9,411 bases of DNA from assembly GCA_019414545.1 (NCBI GenBank), contig DXLV01000028.1:18509-27919 (forward strand), in the 5' to 3' direction. The notes beneath the pieces were generated by a model, which searched no databases, was not told the DNA's origin, and saw only the letters and a program-made list of their open reading frames with translations. Within the stretch, counting starts at the first letter, position 1. Every line of letters starts with the position of its first letter. This DNA comes from Collinsella sp. GTDB lineage: Bacteria; Actinomycetota; Coriobacteriia; Coriobacteriales; Coriobacteriaceae. This document shows, one piece after another, positions 1 through 7,026 of this stretch. Position numbers and translations under genes: made by a program.

Positions 1-798
1 GGAAACATTAAGATTCTCGCCGTCGACATGGACAAGACGCTGCTGACCGACGAGCGCGTGCTGCCCCAGGGTCTTGATGAGCGCCTAGACAAGCTCGCCG
101 ACGCCGACATCGTATTCTGCCCCGCCAGCGGACGTCCCGCCCCCAAGCTCGAGGAGATGTTCGAGGGCGTCAAGAACCGCCTCGCCTTTTGTCCCGACAA
201 CGGAGCGTGCGTGATCTATCGCGGCAGCTATATCTATAAGAGCACTATTGACGTGGAGCTGTATCAGCAGGTCTTGAGCCGTGCCTCGGAGGATCCGCGC
301 GCTGTCCCCGTCCTTTGCTGCTTCGACGAGTTCTACGTGCTTGCCCGCGACCATCAATACCACGACGAGATCAGCGTCTACTACAACACAATCAACTACG
401 TCGACAGCTTTGATGGCATTGATTTCGAGTCCAACAAGATTTCGGTCTTCTTCCCCGGCTACGACGCCGAGCCCGCTTTCCGCGAGACCTATAGTCCCGA
501 GTTCTCGGACAAGCTCTACGTCACCAACGCCGGGCGCGAGTGGATCGACTTTATGAACCTGGGCGTCGACAAGGGCGCCGGCGTCGCGCACCTGTGCGAA
601 CACCTGGGCATCGATATTGCCGACGCCGCCGCCGTGGGCGATACGTACAACGACATCCCCATGCTGGAGCGCGTCGGTCACAGCTTTATCGTGGACAACG
701 CCGAGGAGCACATGAACGCGCATGCCAAGTGGCGCATTCCGAGCAACAACGACGGAGGCGTACTGACGCTCATCGACGCCATCTTGGCGGCTCGTTAA
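1..798 (+). CDS. Cof-type HAD-family phosphatase, 5' end outside window
   Basis: The reading frame is already open at base 1, so the start codon lies upstream. The methionine at 28 is not the start, because it falls inside HAD motif I (residues AVDMDKT, nucleophile Asp at 25-27 and acid/base Asp at 31-33). Motif II is the ASGR stretch with Ser at 127-129. The motif III lysine is probably AAG at 571-573 (DKGAG), and motif IV is GDTYND at 637-654, which binds magnesium. This set and order, with a cap domain between motifs II and III, is typical of the Cof/YidA (HAD IIB) group of cytoplasmic sugar-phosphate or nucleotide phosphatases. About 265 residues are visible, near the usual full length, so little is missing. 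The substrate cannot be read from sequence. The gene ends at TAA and converges on polA, with a long palindrome just after the stop. Confidence 0.9.
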   Translation, partial: GNIKILAVDMDKTLLTDERVLPQGLDERLDKLADADIVFCPASGRPAPKLEEMFEGVKNRLAFCPDNGACVIYRGSYIYKSTIDVELYQQVLSRASEDPRAVPVLCCFDEFYVLARDHQYHDEISVYYNTINYVDSFDGIDFESNKISVFFPGYDAEPAFRETYSPEFSDKLYVTNAGREWIDFMNLGVDKGAGVAHLCEHLGIDIADAAAVGDTYNDIPMLERVGHSFIVDNAEEHMNAHAKWRIPSNNDGGVLTLIDAILAAR

Positions 799-809
799 CG
801 TTGCTCGTC

Positions 810-938
810 GGACCTGGCCGGGCGAGGCGGGTAAGTTTTTCGTTCGGTCGGGTCCTGGGCTCGCTCGGAAAGCACATTAAGTGCTTTCCGGCTCGTGCGG
901 AATCTACGAAAACTTACCCGCCTCGCCCGGCCAGGTCC
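810..938. repeat. 129-bp nested palindrome between convergent genes
   Basis: The left arm (810-843) and right arm (906-938) are exact reverse complements over 33 bases, apart from one extra T in the left arm's T run (836-840). Inside sits a second perfect 10-bp stem, CGGAAAGCAC (866-875) with GTGCTTTCCG (881-890), around a 5-base loop ATTAA. The bases between the two stems pair poorly. The element starts 11 bases after the HAD stop codon and is far longer than a normal terminator hairpin. No T-tract follows the right arm and no clear target-site duplication flanks it. It could be a dispersed palindromic repeat of MITE or REP type, or a transcript-processing or cruciform-forming structure. Repeat status cannot be judged from a single copy. 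Confidence 0.8.
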
Positions 939-1006
939 TGCGGTGACTTGCTTGCCGCCTGGATGGCGTCTTGGCGCCTAGATACTTTGGCTGAATTTAA
1001 TTGAAC

Positions 1007-1047
1007 GAAGGACGCTCCTTGTTGATAAGGGGCGTCCTTCTGTTTTT
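1007..1047 (+). terminator. Intrinsic terminator between convergent HAD gene and polA
   Basis: A 12-bp stem pairs GAAGGACGCTCC (1007-1018) with GGGGCGTCCTTC (1029-1040); the only non-Watson-Crick pair is one G-T wobble. The loop is 10 bases and is followed by TGTTTTT (1041-1047), a good T-tract on the + strand. Read on the - strand, the same stem lies 35 bases after the polA stop and is followed by a broken T-rich stretch (GTTCAATTAAATT). It may therefore also end polA transcription, less efficiently. Confidence 0.85.
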
Positions 1048-1074
1048 GGTTACTTTGGAACTGTGGTTGCTTCC

Positions 1075-3822
1075 CTATTTGGCGTCGGCCCAGGTTATGC
1101 CGGTGCTGGCTTCGGCGATGAGGGGTACGCGTAGGTCTACTACGTGCTCCATGACGTCGCGGACCATGGCGGTGAGGCGCTCGACTTCGTCGACGGGGCA
1201 CTCAAAGTCCAGTTCGTCGTGTACCTGCAGGATCATGTGGGCGGCAAAGCCTTCTTCTTCCAGGCGACGGCTTACGCGGGCCATGGCGATCTTGATGATG
1301 TCTGCTGCGGTGCCCTGCATGGGATGGTTCATGGCCGTGCGCTCGCCAAAGCCGCGGAGTTGCGGGTTTTTGGCCTTGAGCTCGGGAATATGGCGTCTGC
1401 GGCCATACATGGTCTCGGCGTAGCCCGTCTGCTTGGCGCGCGCCACCACGTTGTCGAGGAACGTACGCACGCCCGGGTAGGCCTCGTAGTAGCGGTCGAT
1501 CATGTCGCGCGCCTCGGCCATCGAGATATGCAGCGACTGCGACAGGCCGTAGGCCTGCTGGCCATACACGATGCCAAAGTTCACGGCCTTGGCGCGACTG
1601 CGCAGGTCGAGCGTTACCTCGGACACCGGCACACCAAACACGCGCGCCGCCGTCTCGGCATGGAAGTCCTCGCCCTCGTTAAAGGCGCGCACCAAGTGCT
1701 CGTCACCCGAGAGATGTGCCAGCAGACGCAGCTCGATCTGCGAGTAGTCCACCGCCAAAAAGACGCTTCCCTCGCCTGCCGAAAACGCCGTCTTGACGGT
1801 ACGCCCCAGCTCCGAGCGCGTCGGAATGTTTTGCAGATTAGGGTCGCTCGAAGACAGACGCCCCGTCGCGGTGATGGTCTGGTTGTACGTGGTGTGCACA
1901 CGACCGTCACCGCGGCGCAGCGGGCCCAACGTGTCCAGATAGGTTGACTTGATCTTGGACTTCTCGCGCCAGTCTAAGATCAAACGAACAATCTCGTGGT
2001 CACGGGCAAGATCACTCAGTACCTTGGCATTGGTCGAATAGTAACCGCGCTTGGTCTTTTTGAGACCCTTGGTCGGAAGGCCCATCACATCAAAGAGCAC
2101 ATGCGAAAGTTGCATGGGGCTGCCGATGTTAAAGGTCTCGTCACCGGCAAGGTCGCGAATGCTTCGTTCGACCTCGGTGATCTGGGTCGCCAGACCCTCG
2201 GACAGACTGTGCAGGCGGTCGGGGTCCACGAGCATGCCCGCGCGCTCCATCTTGGCAAGCACCGGCACGAGCGGCATCTCGATGCCATCGAACACGTTGG
2301 CGGCGTTCTCGCGGGCCATGCGATCGCGCAGCGGCGCCACGAGTGCCAGCGTCAGGGCCGCAGTGCGGGCAGCAGGCGCAGGAGCGTCCTCGCCAGCACC
2401 CTCCGCGCCGCGCGCCGCAGGCAGCGTCATCTGCAGATACGTATCGGCAAGATATGCCTCATCGAACTCGGAGCGGTCGGAATCCAACAGGTAGGCGGCA
2501 ACCACGGTGTCGAAGATGCGTGTGGAAACAGCGGACAGCGGGTCCATGAGCTCGGGCTCAGAGGAATCGATAGGCGAAAGCTCGTGCAGCAGCGCCTTCA
2601 TGTCCGGGCTTGCCACGCGGCCATCCATAAACAGGCGCGCGAGCACGCCAGCGATCACGCCGTGGGCAAAATTGAAGCCATCGACAGCGGCAGGCGTGCC
2701 GCCATCGACTTCCTCGAGCGCAAAGAGCCCCTTGGACGTCGCCAGCCACAGCGTGCGCGTCAGGCCAAAGAGCGCGCCCTCTTCCTTGTCATCGTCCACC
2801 ACGGCGGCGATCCACTCGCCCGCCTCGATGGCGCGGGAGACCTCAGCCGCAACGGCACCAAACGCGTCAGCATCGCCGGCGGCTGCGCGAAGCATCGCAG
2901 GTATCTCAAACACACTGGAAGCAGCAGCCCCGCCCTCGTCGCCGATCAGCGCCAAGAAACGGTTCTGCATGGCCGTAATGCCGAGCGTGCCCAGTGCCGC
3001 AGACACCTCGTCGACAGAAAACGCCGGGAAAGACGTCGCCTCAAAGTCGAGCTCGACAGGCGCATCGGTGCGAATGGTCGCAACCTTGCGGCTCAGCAGG
3101 GCATCATCGATGTGCGCACGCAGGTTCTCGCCCATCTTGCCCTTGACCTCATCGGCATGCGCGATGACCTCGTCCAAGCTGCCGTACTGCGCGATGAGCG
3201 CACTCGCCTTTTTGGGGCCGATGCCCGGTACGCCGGGAATGTTGTCCGACGTATCGCCCTTCAGACCGTAAAAATCGGGCACGAGCGCCGGCGTGATGCC
3301 GTGATACAGGTCGTCCACGCTCTCGGGCGTCATGATCGCCACGTCGGACAGGCCCTTGCGAGTCGAGACCACGTTGACGTGCTCGGTCACGAGCTGATAC
3401 ATGTCGCGGTCGCCGGTCACCAGCAGCATGTCGCAGCCGGCCTCCTCGCCCAGGCGCGCCATGGTTCCCAGGATATCGTCGCCTTCCCAGCCCTCGGACT
3501 GCAAAATGGGCACGTTGAGCGCGGCGAGCAGCTCCTTGATCATGGGGAACTGCGCGTGCAGGTCGGGGTCCATGGGCGGGCGCTGCGCCTTATACTGCGG
3601 CAGCATCTCCATGCGCACGCGCGGCTTGCCCTTATCAAACGCCACGACCACACCGTCGGGGTTAAAGGCGTCGATCATCTTGAGAAACATGTTTAAAAAG
3701 CCAAAGATCGCGTTGGTGGGGCGACCGTCCGGCGCGTTCATGGTGGGCGGCACGGCGTGGAAGGCGCGGTGCATGAGCGAGTTGCCGTCGATAACGGCAA
3801 AGGTGCGGCGCTTGTCAGACAT
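1075..3822 (-). CDS. polA: DNA polymerase I
   Basis: A 915-residue protein, near the 928 of E. coli Pol I. It fills gaps and removes RNA primers during replication and repair. Residues 1-290 form the 5'-3' exonuclease (AVIDGNSLMHRAFH, AFDKG, EGWEGDD, VTGDRD, GLKGDTSDNIPGVPGIGPKKA). About 330-500 is the 3'-5' exonuclease fold, but its metal-binding residues look lost: VVDDDK where E. coli has FDTET, and MKALLHEL where it has LKYDRGIL. About 505-915 is the polymerase: TATGRLSSSDPNLQNIPTR at 651-669, motif A DYSQIELR with Asp692, the O-helix with Arg741, Lys745, Phe749 and Tyr753, and motif C QVHDE with Asp869 and Glu870. Phe749 is the position that normally discriminates against dideoxynucleotides. 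The ATG at 3822 follows GAGG eight bases upstream. Only a weak -10 (TAAACT, complement of 3865-3870) was seen. Confidence 0.98.
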   Translation of the reverse strand: MSDKRRTFAVIDGNSLMHRAFHAVPPTMNAPDGRPTNAIFGFLNMFLKMIDAFNPDGVVVAFDKGKPRVRMEMLPQYKAQRPPMDPDLHAQFPMIKELLAALNVPILQSEGWEGDDILGTMARLGEEAGCDMLLVTGDRDMYQLVTEHVNVVSTRKGLSDVAIMTPESVDDLYHGITPALVPDFYGLKGDTSDNIPGVPGIGPKKASALIAQYGSLDEVIAHADEVKGKMGENLRAHIDDALLSRKVATIRTDAPVELDFEATSFPAFSVDEVSAALGTLGITAMQNRFLALIGDEGGAAASSVFEIPAMLRAAAGDADAFGAVAAEVSRAIEAGEWIAAVVDDDKEEGALFGLTRTLWLATSKGLFALEEVDGGTPAAVDGFNFAHGVIAGVLARLFMDGRVASPDMKALLHELSPIDSSEPELMDPLSAVSTRIFDTVVAAYLLDSDRSEFDEAYLADTYLQMTLPAARGAEGAGEDAPAPAARTAALTLALVAPLRDRMARENAANVFDGIEMPLVPVLAKMERAGMLVDPDRLHSLSEGLATQITEVERSIRDLAGDETFNIGSPMQLSHVLFDVMGLPTKGLKKTKRGYYSTNAKVLSDLARDHEIVRLILDWREKSKIKSTYLDTLGPLRRGDGRVHTTYNQTITATGRLSSSDPNLQNIPTRSELGRTVKTAFSAGEGSVFLAVDYSQIELRLLAHLSGDEHLVRAFNEGEDFHAETAARVFGVPVSEVTLDLRSRAKAVNFGIVYGQQAYGLSQSLHISMAEARDMIDRYYEAYPGVRTFLDNVVARAKQTGYAETMYGRRRHIPELKAKNPQLRGFGERTAMNHPMQGTAADIIKIAMARVSRRLEEEGFAAHMILQVHDELDFECPVDEVERLTAMVRDVMEHVVDLRVPLIAEASTGITWADAK

Positions 3823-3930
3823 ATTGAATACCTCGCTTTGGGCTGGGCACGATTTGCTCCCACCAGTTTACACGCTCCCCGCCTCGCGGCCACCGCACAT
3901 CAAGCTCCTCCGCCACCGCGCGCCCACGCG

Positions 3931-3939
3931 TGATACGAT
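3931..3939 (+). promoter_or_regulatory. Possible extended -10 promoter for the aminopeptidase gene
   Basis: TGATACGAT fits an extended -10 (TGn plus TACGAT, four of six matches to TATAAT) and lies 50 bases before the aminopeptidase start. No recognisable -35 hexamer lies 16-18 bases upstream, so this rests on the extended motif and position alone. Confidence 0.35.
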
Positions 3940-3973
3940 GGCTCACGGTACATTAACCAGCACGATCGATCCG

Positions 3974-3980
3974 AAAGGAG
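3974..3980 (+). promoter_or_regulatory. Ribosome binding site that fixes the aminopeptidase start
   Basis: AAAGGAG lies eight bases before the ATG at 3989. The frame stays open far upstream, with another in-frame ATG at 3938 that has no comparable site. This site therefore decides the start. Confidence 0.85.
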
Positions 3981-3988
3981 CCTGCGTC

Positions 3989-5386
3989 ATGGAGCGTCCC
4001 AGCGCATGGAAAAAGTACACGCCACAGCAGATCGAGGAGCTCGAGGAGCTTTGCCGCGGCTATAAGCAGTTTTTGAGTGAGAACAAGACCGAGCGCCTGT
4101 GCGTCAAGGCCGGTATCAAGATGGCCGAGGAGGCGGGCTACGTCAATCTGGAGACCGTGATCGCCGAGGGCCGCGCGCTCAAGGCCGGCGACAAGGTGTA
4201 CGCCGCCAACCACGGCAAGGACCTCATGCTCGTCAACCTGGGCACCGCCCCGCTCGAGCAGGGCTTTAACATCCTGGGCGCCCACGTGGACTCGCCGCGC
4301 CTGGACCTCAAGCAGAACCCCGCCTTCGAGGCCGGCGACATGGCTTATCTCGACACGCACTACTATGGCGGCGTCAAGAGCTACCACTGGGTCGCTTCCC
4401 CGCTCGCACTCGTGGGCGTCATCTGCAAAAAGGACGGCACCACCGTCGACATCAACATCGGCGACAAGGCCGACGACCCGGTCTTTACCATCTCCGACCT
4501 GCTGATCCCCCTCTCGAGTGAGCAGATGGCCAAGCCCGCCAAGGACGCCGTCGACGCCGAGATCCTCGACGTGATCGTGGGCGGCCGCCCCGTCAAGTTT
4601 GACGAGGACGACAAGGACGCTCCCAAGGAGCCCGTCAAGCAGATGTTCCTGGATATCCTCAAGGAGCAGTACGACGTCGAGGAGGAGGACTTCCTCTCCG
4701 CCGAGATCGAGGTCGTGCCCTCCGGCCCCGCCCGTGACATGGGCCTCGACCGCTCCATGATTCTGGGCTATGGCCACGACGACCGTGTCTGCGCCTATCC
4801 GTCCATGCTCGCCCAGATCAACGTCGCCAACGTGGAGCGCACGAGCATCACACTCATCGTCGACAAGGAGGAGATCGGTTCCGTGGGTGCCACCGGCATG
4901 ACGAGCCGCTTCTTCGAGAACACCGTCGCCGAGATCATGACGCTCGCCGGCGAGGATAGCCCGCTGGCCCTGCGCCGCGCGCTCGCCCGCAGCCGCATGC
5001 TCTCCTCCGACGTGTCCGCCGGCTTCGACCCGGGCTACGCCGGCAAGTTCGAAACCAAGAACGCAGCCTTTATGGGTCGCGGCCTGTGCTTTAACAAGTA
5101 CACGGGCAGCCGCGGCAAGGGCGGCTCTAACGACGCCGACGCCGAGTATGTGGCCCTCATCCGCGACATCATGGACGAGGCCGGCGTGGACTTCCAGACC
5201 TGCGAGCTCGGTCGCGTCAACGCGGGCGGCGGCGGCACCATCGCATACATCATGGCTAAGTACGGCATGAACGTCATCGACTCTGGCGTTGCCGTCCTGT
5301 CCATGCACGCCCTGTGGGAGGTCGCCAACAAGGCCGATATCTACGAGGCCTATCGCGGCTACAAGGCCTTCATCGAGCGCGCGTAA
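3989..5386 (+). CDS. M18-family aminopeptidase
   Basis: A 465-residue zinc metallo-aminopeptidase of family M18 (aspartyl aminopeptidase / aminopeptidase I), a cytoplasmic enzyme that trims N-terminal residues from peptides. All expected metal and catalytic positions are visible: His99 in LGAHVDSPRLDLK, bridging Asp264 in GHDDR, the Glu294-Glu295 pair in DKEEIGSVGATG, Asp341 in SSDVSAGFDPGY and His440 in SMHALWE. A region at about 200-235 is rich in Asp, Glu and Lys. The length fits the bacterial aminopeptidase 1 branch. No signal peptide or membrane segment is seen. The N-terminal preference (acidic or otherwise) cannot be assigned from sequence. The gene diverges from polA across 166 bases. 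A 103-base gap with an inverted repeat separates it from yaaA on the same strand. Confidence 0.95.
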   Translation: MERPSAWKKYTPQQIEELEELCRGYKQFLSENKTERLCVKAGIKMAEEAGYVNLETVIAEGRALKAGDKVYAANHGKDLMLVNLGTAPLEQGFNILGAHVDSPRLDLKQNPAFEAGDMAYLDTHYYGGVKSYHWVASPLALVGVICKKDGTTVDINIGDKADDPVFTISDLLIPLSSEQMAKPAKDAVDAEILDVIVGGRPVKFDEDDKDAPKEPVKQMFLDILKEQYDVEEEDFLSAEIEVVPSGPARDMGLDRSMILGYGHDDRVCAYPSMLAQINVANVERTSITLIVDKEEIGSVGATGMTSRFFENTVAEIMTLAGEDSPLALRRALARSRMLSSDVSAGFDPGYAGKFETKNAAFMGRGLCFNKYTGSRGKGGSNDADAEYVALIRDIMDEAGVDFQTCELGRVNAGGGGTIAYIMAKYGMNVIDSGVAVLSMHALWEVANKADIYEAYRGYKAFIERA

Positions 5387-5399
5387 CCAACCCTTCATC

Positions 5400-5474
5400 A
5401 GTTGCGGTGAAATACAGACTAACCTGGCCCATAAACGGCCAAAACAGACCGTATTCCACCGCAACTTCCTTTTT
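5400..5474 (+). terminator. Large inverted repeat with T-tract before yaaA
   Basis: AGTTGCGGTGAAATAC (5400-5415) and GTATTCCACCGCAACT (5451-5466) pair over 16 bases with a single mismatch. Inside is a smaller stem, TGGCC (5425-5429) with GGCCA (5437-5441), around a 7-base loop. TCC and then five Ts (5470-5474) follow the right arm. It begins 14 bases after the aminopeptidase stop and ends 15 bases before the yaaA start. It could terminate the aminopeptidase transcript, attenuate yaaA, or be a copy of a dispersed palindromic repeat. The single mismatch would be a G-U wobble in a - strand transcript and an A-C mismatch in a + strand one. Confidence 0.55.
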
Positions 5475-5478
5475 GGCA

Positions 5479-5484
5479 GAGGAG
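5479..5484 (+). promoter_or_regulatory. Ribosome binding site that fixes the yaaA start
   Basis: GAGGAG with a five-base spacer to the ATG at 5490. The open frame reaches back into the aminopeptidase gene, but the homology to YaaA (VVISPAK) begins right at this ATG. Confidence 0.8.
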
Positions 5485-5489
5485 AGTCC

Positions 5490-6299
5490 ATGCTGCAGGT
5501 CGTCATTTCGCCCGCCAAGCAGATGCGCGCGGCCCAAGATGCTTTTGAAGTCCTGGGCATCCCACCCTTTGCGCGCGAGACGGCTCGCCTCCACCGCGCA
5601 CTGCTAGATATCGAGCGGAATGAAGGCAGCGACAGCCTGCAGGCGCTATGGAACGTGAGTGACAAACTGCTGGGGCCTTGCCTCAACACCCTGCATGAGT
5701 TCGGGCCCATCCTGAAAAACGGCGATCTCGACAATCCCGCACTCGCCTGTCACCTCTCCCCTGCCGTCATGTCCTACCACGGCATTCAATACCAGAGCAT
5801 GGCGCCCGAGGTGATGGATTCCGCGCAGCTCGCATGGCTGCAAAGCCACCTGTGGATCCTCTCTGGCCTCTACGGGTGCGTTCGCCCCTTTCATGCCGTG
5901 GAACCATATCGGCTGGAAATGGGCGCGAAGCTCGCCGTTGACGATGCCCCAGACCTCTACGCGTTTTGGAGCGACAAGCTCGCGCGGGCTATCGCCCCGG
6001 CAGGCTCAAACACCACGATCGTCAACCTCGCCAGCGTAGAGTACGCCAAAGCCGTTCTGCCCCATCTCGCGGGCGACGCCACGGTCGTCACGTGCCTCTT
6101 TGGCGAAGGCATCCGCAACGGCAAGCCCATCCAGCGCTCGACCGCCAGCAAAAAGGCACGTGGTTCCATGGTGCGCTGGATGGCAGAAAACAAGCTCGAG
6201 GATGTAAGCGGGCTCACCGCGTTTGACGTTGGTTATCGTCACTTTCCCGAGCTTTCAAATAAGAACACTTTGGTCTTCCTGAACGAACAGACCTTGTAG
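5490..6299 (+). CDS. yaaA: YaaA-family peroxide stress protein (former DUF328)
   Basis: A 269-residue cytoplasmic protein, close to the 258 of E. coli YaaA. The family signatures appear in order: VVISPAKQM at 4-12, SYHGIQYQSM at 95-104, WILSGLYGCVRPFHAVEPYR from 122, RLEMGAKL at 141-148, LYAFWSDKL at 156-164, NLASVEYAKAV at 179-189, SKKARGSMVRW at 220-230 and FDVGYRHF at 245-252. In E. coli, YaaA limits free intracellular iron under hydrogen peroxide stress and binds DNA. Whether that role holds here is inference, although peroxide protection would suit an anaerobe. The start follows GAGGAG. An inverted repeat lies just upstream. The gene converges on the membrane-protein gene with a 40-base gap, where I see only a weak 4-5 bp hairpin (around 6320-6334) and no T-tract. 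Confidence 0.95.
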   Translation: MLQVVISPAKQMRAAQDAFEVLGIPPFARETARLHRALLDIERNEGSDSLQALWNVSDKLLGPCLNTLHEFGPILKNGDLDNPALACHLSPAVMSYHGIQYQSMAPEVMDSAQLAWLQSHLWILSGLYGCVRPFHAVEPYRLEMGAKLAVDDAPDLYAFWSDKLARAIAPAGSNTTIVNLASVEYAKAVLPHLAGDATVVTCLFGEGIRNGKPIQRSTASKKARGSMVRWMAENKLEDVSGLTAFDVGYRHFPELSNKNTLVFLNEQTL

Positions 6300-6339
6300 G
6301 ACCACCGCTACTTTTGAATGTGCTGCCCAGGCACGGCGT

Positions 6340-6855
6340 CTATTCCGCCAAGCCGTCGGCTTTGGCAACCTCGTTTGTCGAGCCGTCCTGATAGGTAATC
6401 TTGACATGCTCCACCTCGGACACCGCAACACCCGTCGGGGGCTCCAAGCGCCATTCCGTCAGCGCGATATCCATAGTCGTAGGCACGTCGCCCTGATTCT
6501 TGAGCTTCACCGTCAGCGTTTTGAGCGCCGCATCATACGTCACGCGTTCGATTTCCTCACCAGGAATAGACCCACCGCTCAGCTGAAGCTGGACAAATCC
6601 ATCGCGCGAATACCAATAGTCGCCCGGCGCGGCAACGGTATTGCCGCCCGTAACCTTCACTGTCATGATCGGCAGGGCATCGTCGGCCTCGAACTCCCAT
6701 GCAGCGCCGCCGTGACCGCCAAACGTCCAGATACAAAAGGCAATCACCAGCACGGCAAGCACCGCAAAACCGATCGCGACAAGGCCATGGTGCGCACGGC
6801 TTTCCTCGGCCGATACATCCCATTGCGTCTCTCGATATAGATGCTTGTCTTCCAT
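6340..6855 (-). CDS. Single-pass membrane protein of unknown function
   Basis: I do not recognise the family of this 171-residue protein. It has a polar, charged N-terminus (1-23), one hydrophobic helix at about 24-46 (GLVAIGFAVLAVLVIAFCIW) and a C-terminal part of about 125 residues. That part has alternating hydrophobic residues (MTVKVTG, FVQLQLSG, KTLTVKLKNQG, VEHVKITYQDG), suggesting a small beta-sandwich domain outside the membrane. The stretch KTLTVKLKNQGDVPTTMDIALTEW resembles the strands of FxLYD/DUF-type extracytoplasmic domains, but that is impression only. The start at 6855 is supported by GGGGAGG five bases upstream. The frame continues far upstream antisense to thiC, but that part is a GC-rich shadow. 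Its start lies 72 bases from the riboswitch, diverging from thiC, so promoters for the two may overlap. The only cysteine is inside the helix. Confidence 0.8.
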   Translation of the reverse strand: MEDKHLYRETQWDVSAEESRAHHGLVAIGFAVLAVLVIAFCIWTFGGHGGAAWEFEADDALPIMTVKVTGGNTVAAPGDYWYSRDGFVQLQLSGGSIPGEEIERVTYDAALKTLTVKLKNQGDVPTTMDIALTEWRLEPPTGVAVSEVEHVKITYQDGSTNEVAKADGLAE

Positions 6856-6905
6856 GTTCGCCTCCCCACAGGCACGCTCGTTAGGCCAATCGTACCCATT
6901 CGAGC

Positions 6906-6911
6906 TATACT
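6906..6911 (+). promoter_or_regulatory. Probable -10 element of the thiC promoter
   Basis: TATACT matches five of six positions of TATAAT. Transcription would start near 6918, about ten bases before the riboswitch, which is where a leader should begin. The -35 side (around 6881-6888, TTAGGCCA) is weak. Confidence 0.55.
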
Positions 6912-6927
6912 TGAGCCCATTACATAA

Positions 6928-7022
6928 ACGGGGAGCTTGCAGGACAGGACGGCAGGCTGAGACTGGGCGCGCCCGCCCTGACCCGCAAACCTGATATGGG
7001 TAATGCCAACGAAGGGAGCCGT
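6928..7022 (+). ncRNA. TPP riboswitch (THI element) controlling thiC
   Basis: The conserved TPP aptamer blocks are present in order: GGGAGC (6931-6936), CTGAGA (6957-6962), ACCTGAT (6989-6995), GTAATGCCA (7000-7008) and CGAAGGGAG (7010-7018). ACGG (6928-6931) can pair with CCGT (7019-7022) as the closing helix. GCTTGC (6935-6940) pairs with GCAGGC (6952-6957). TGG (6997-6999) pairs with CCA (7006-7008). GGGCGCGCCC (6965-6974) is a self-complementary element in the variable part. The conserved 3' block AAGGGAG is also the thiC Shine-Dalgarno sequence, eight bases before the ATG at 7027. There is no separate expression platform or terminator between aptamer and gene. Control is therefore most likely translational: TPP binding hides the ribosome site. 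Confidence 0.95.
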
Positions 7023-7026
7023 GCCA

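Noticed and set aside
85..723. A 212-codon open frame on the - strand within the HAD gene
   Set aside because: It is antisense to the HAD catalytic motifs and shows only shadow-type composition.
1996..3696. A 566-codon open frame on the + strand opposite polA
   Set aside because: It is antisense to well-conserved polA motifs, its composition is typical of a shadow frame and it has no supporting RBS or domain.
3401..3988. Upstream extension of the aminopeptidase frame, including an in-frame ATG at 3938
   Set aside because: The extension overlaps polA antisense, and the ATG at 3938 has no SD. The ATG at 3989 has AAAGGAG at an ideal distance and matches the family's N-terminus.
3953..5734. A 593-codon open frame on the - strand opposite the aminopeptidase gene
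   Set aside because: It mirrors the codon bias of the M18 gene, has low-complexity Val/Gly/His-rich composition and no recognisable domain.
7003..7026. In-frame ATG at 7003 as an alternative thiC start
   Set aside because: It lies in the conserved GTAATGCCA block of the TPP aptamer, upstream of the SD.
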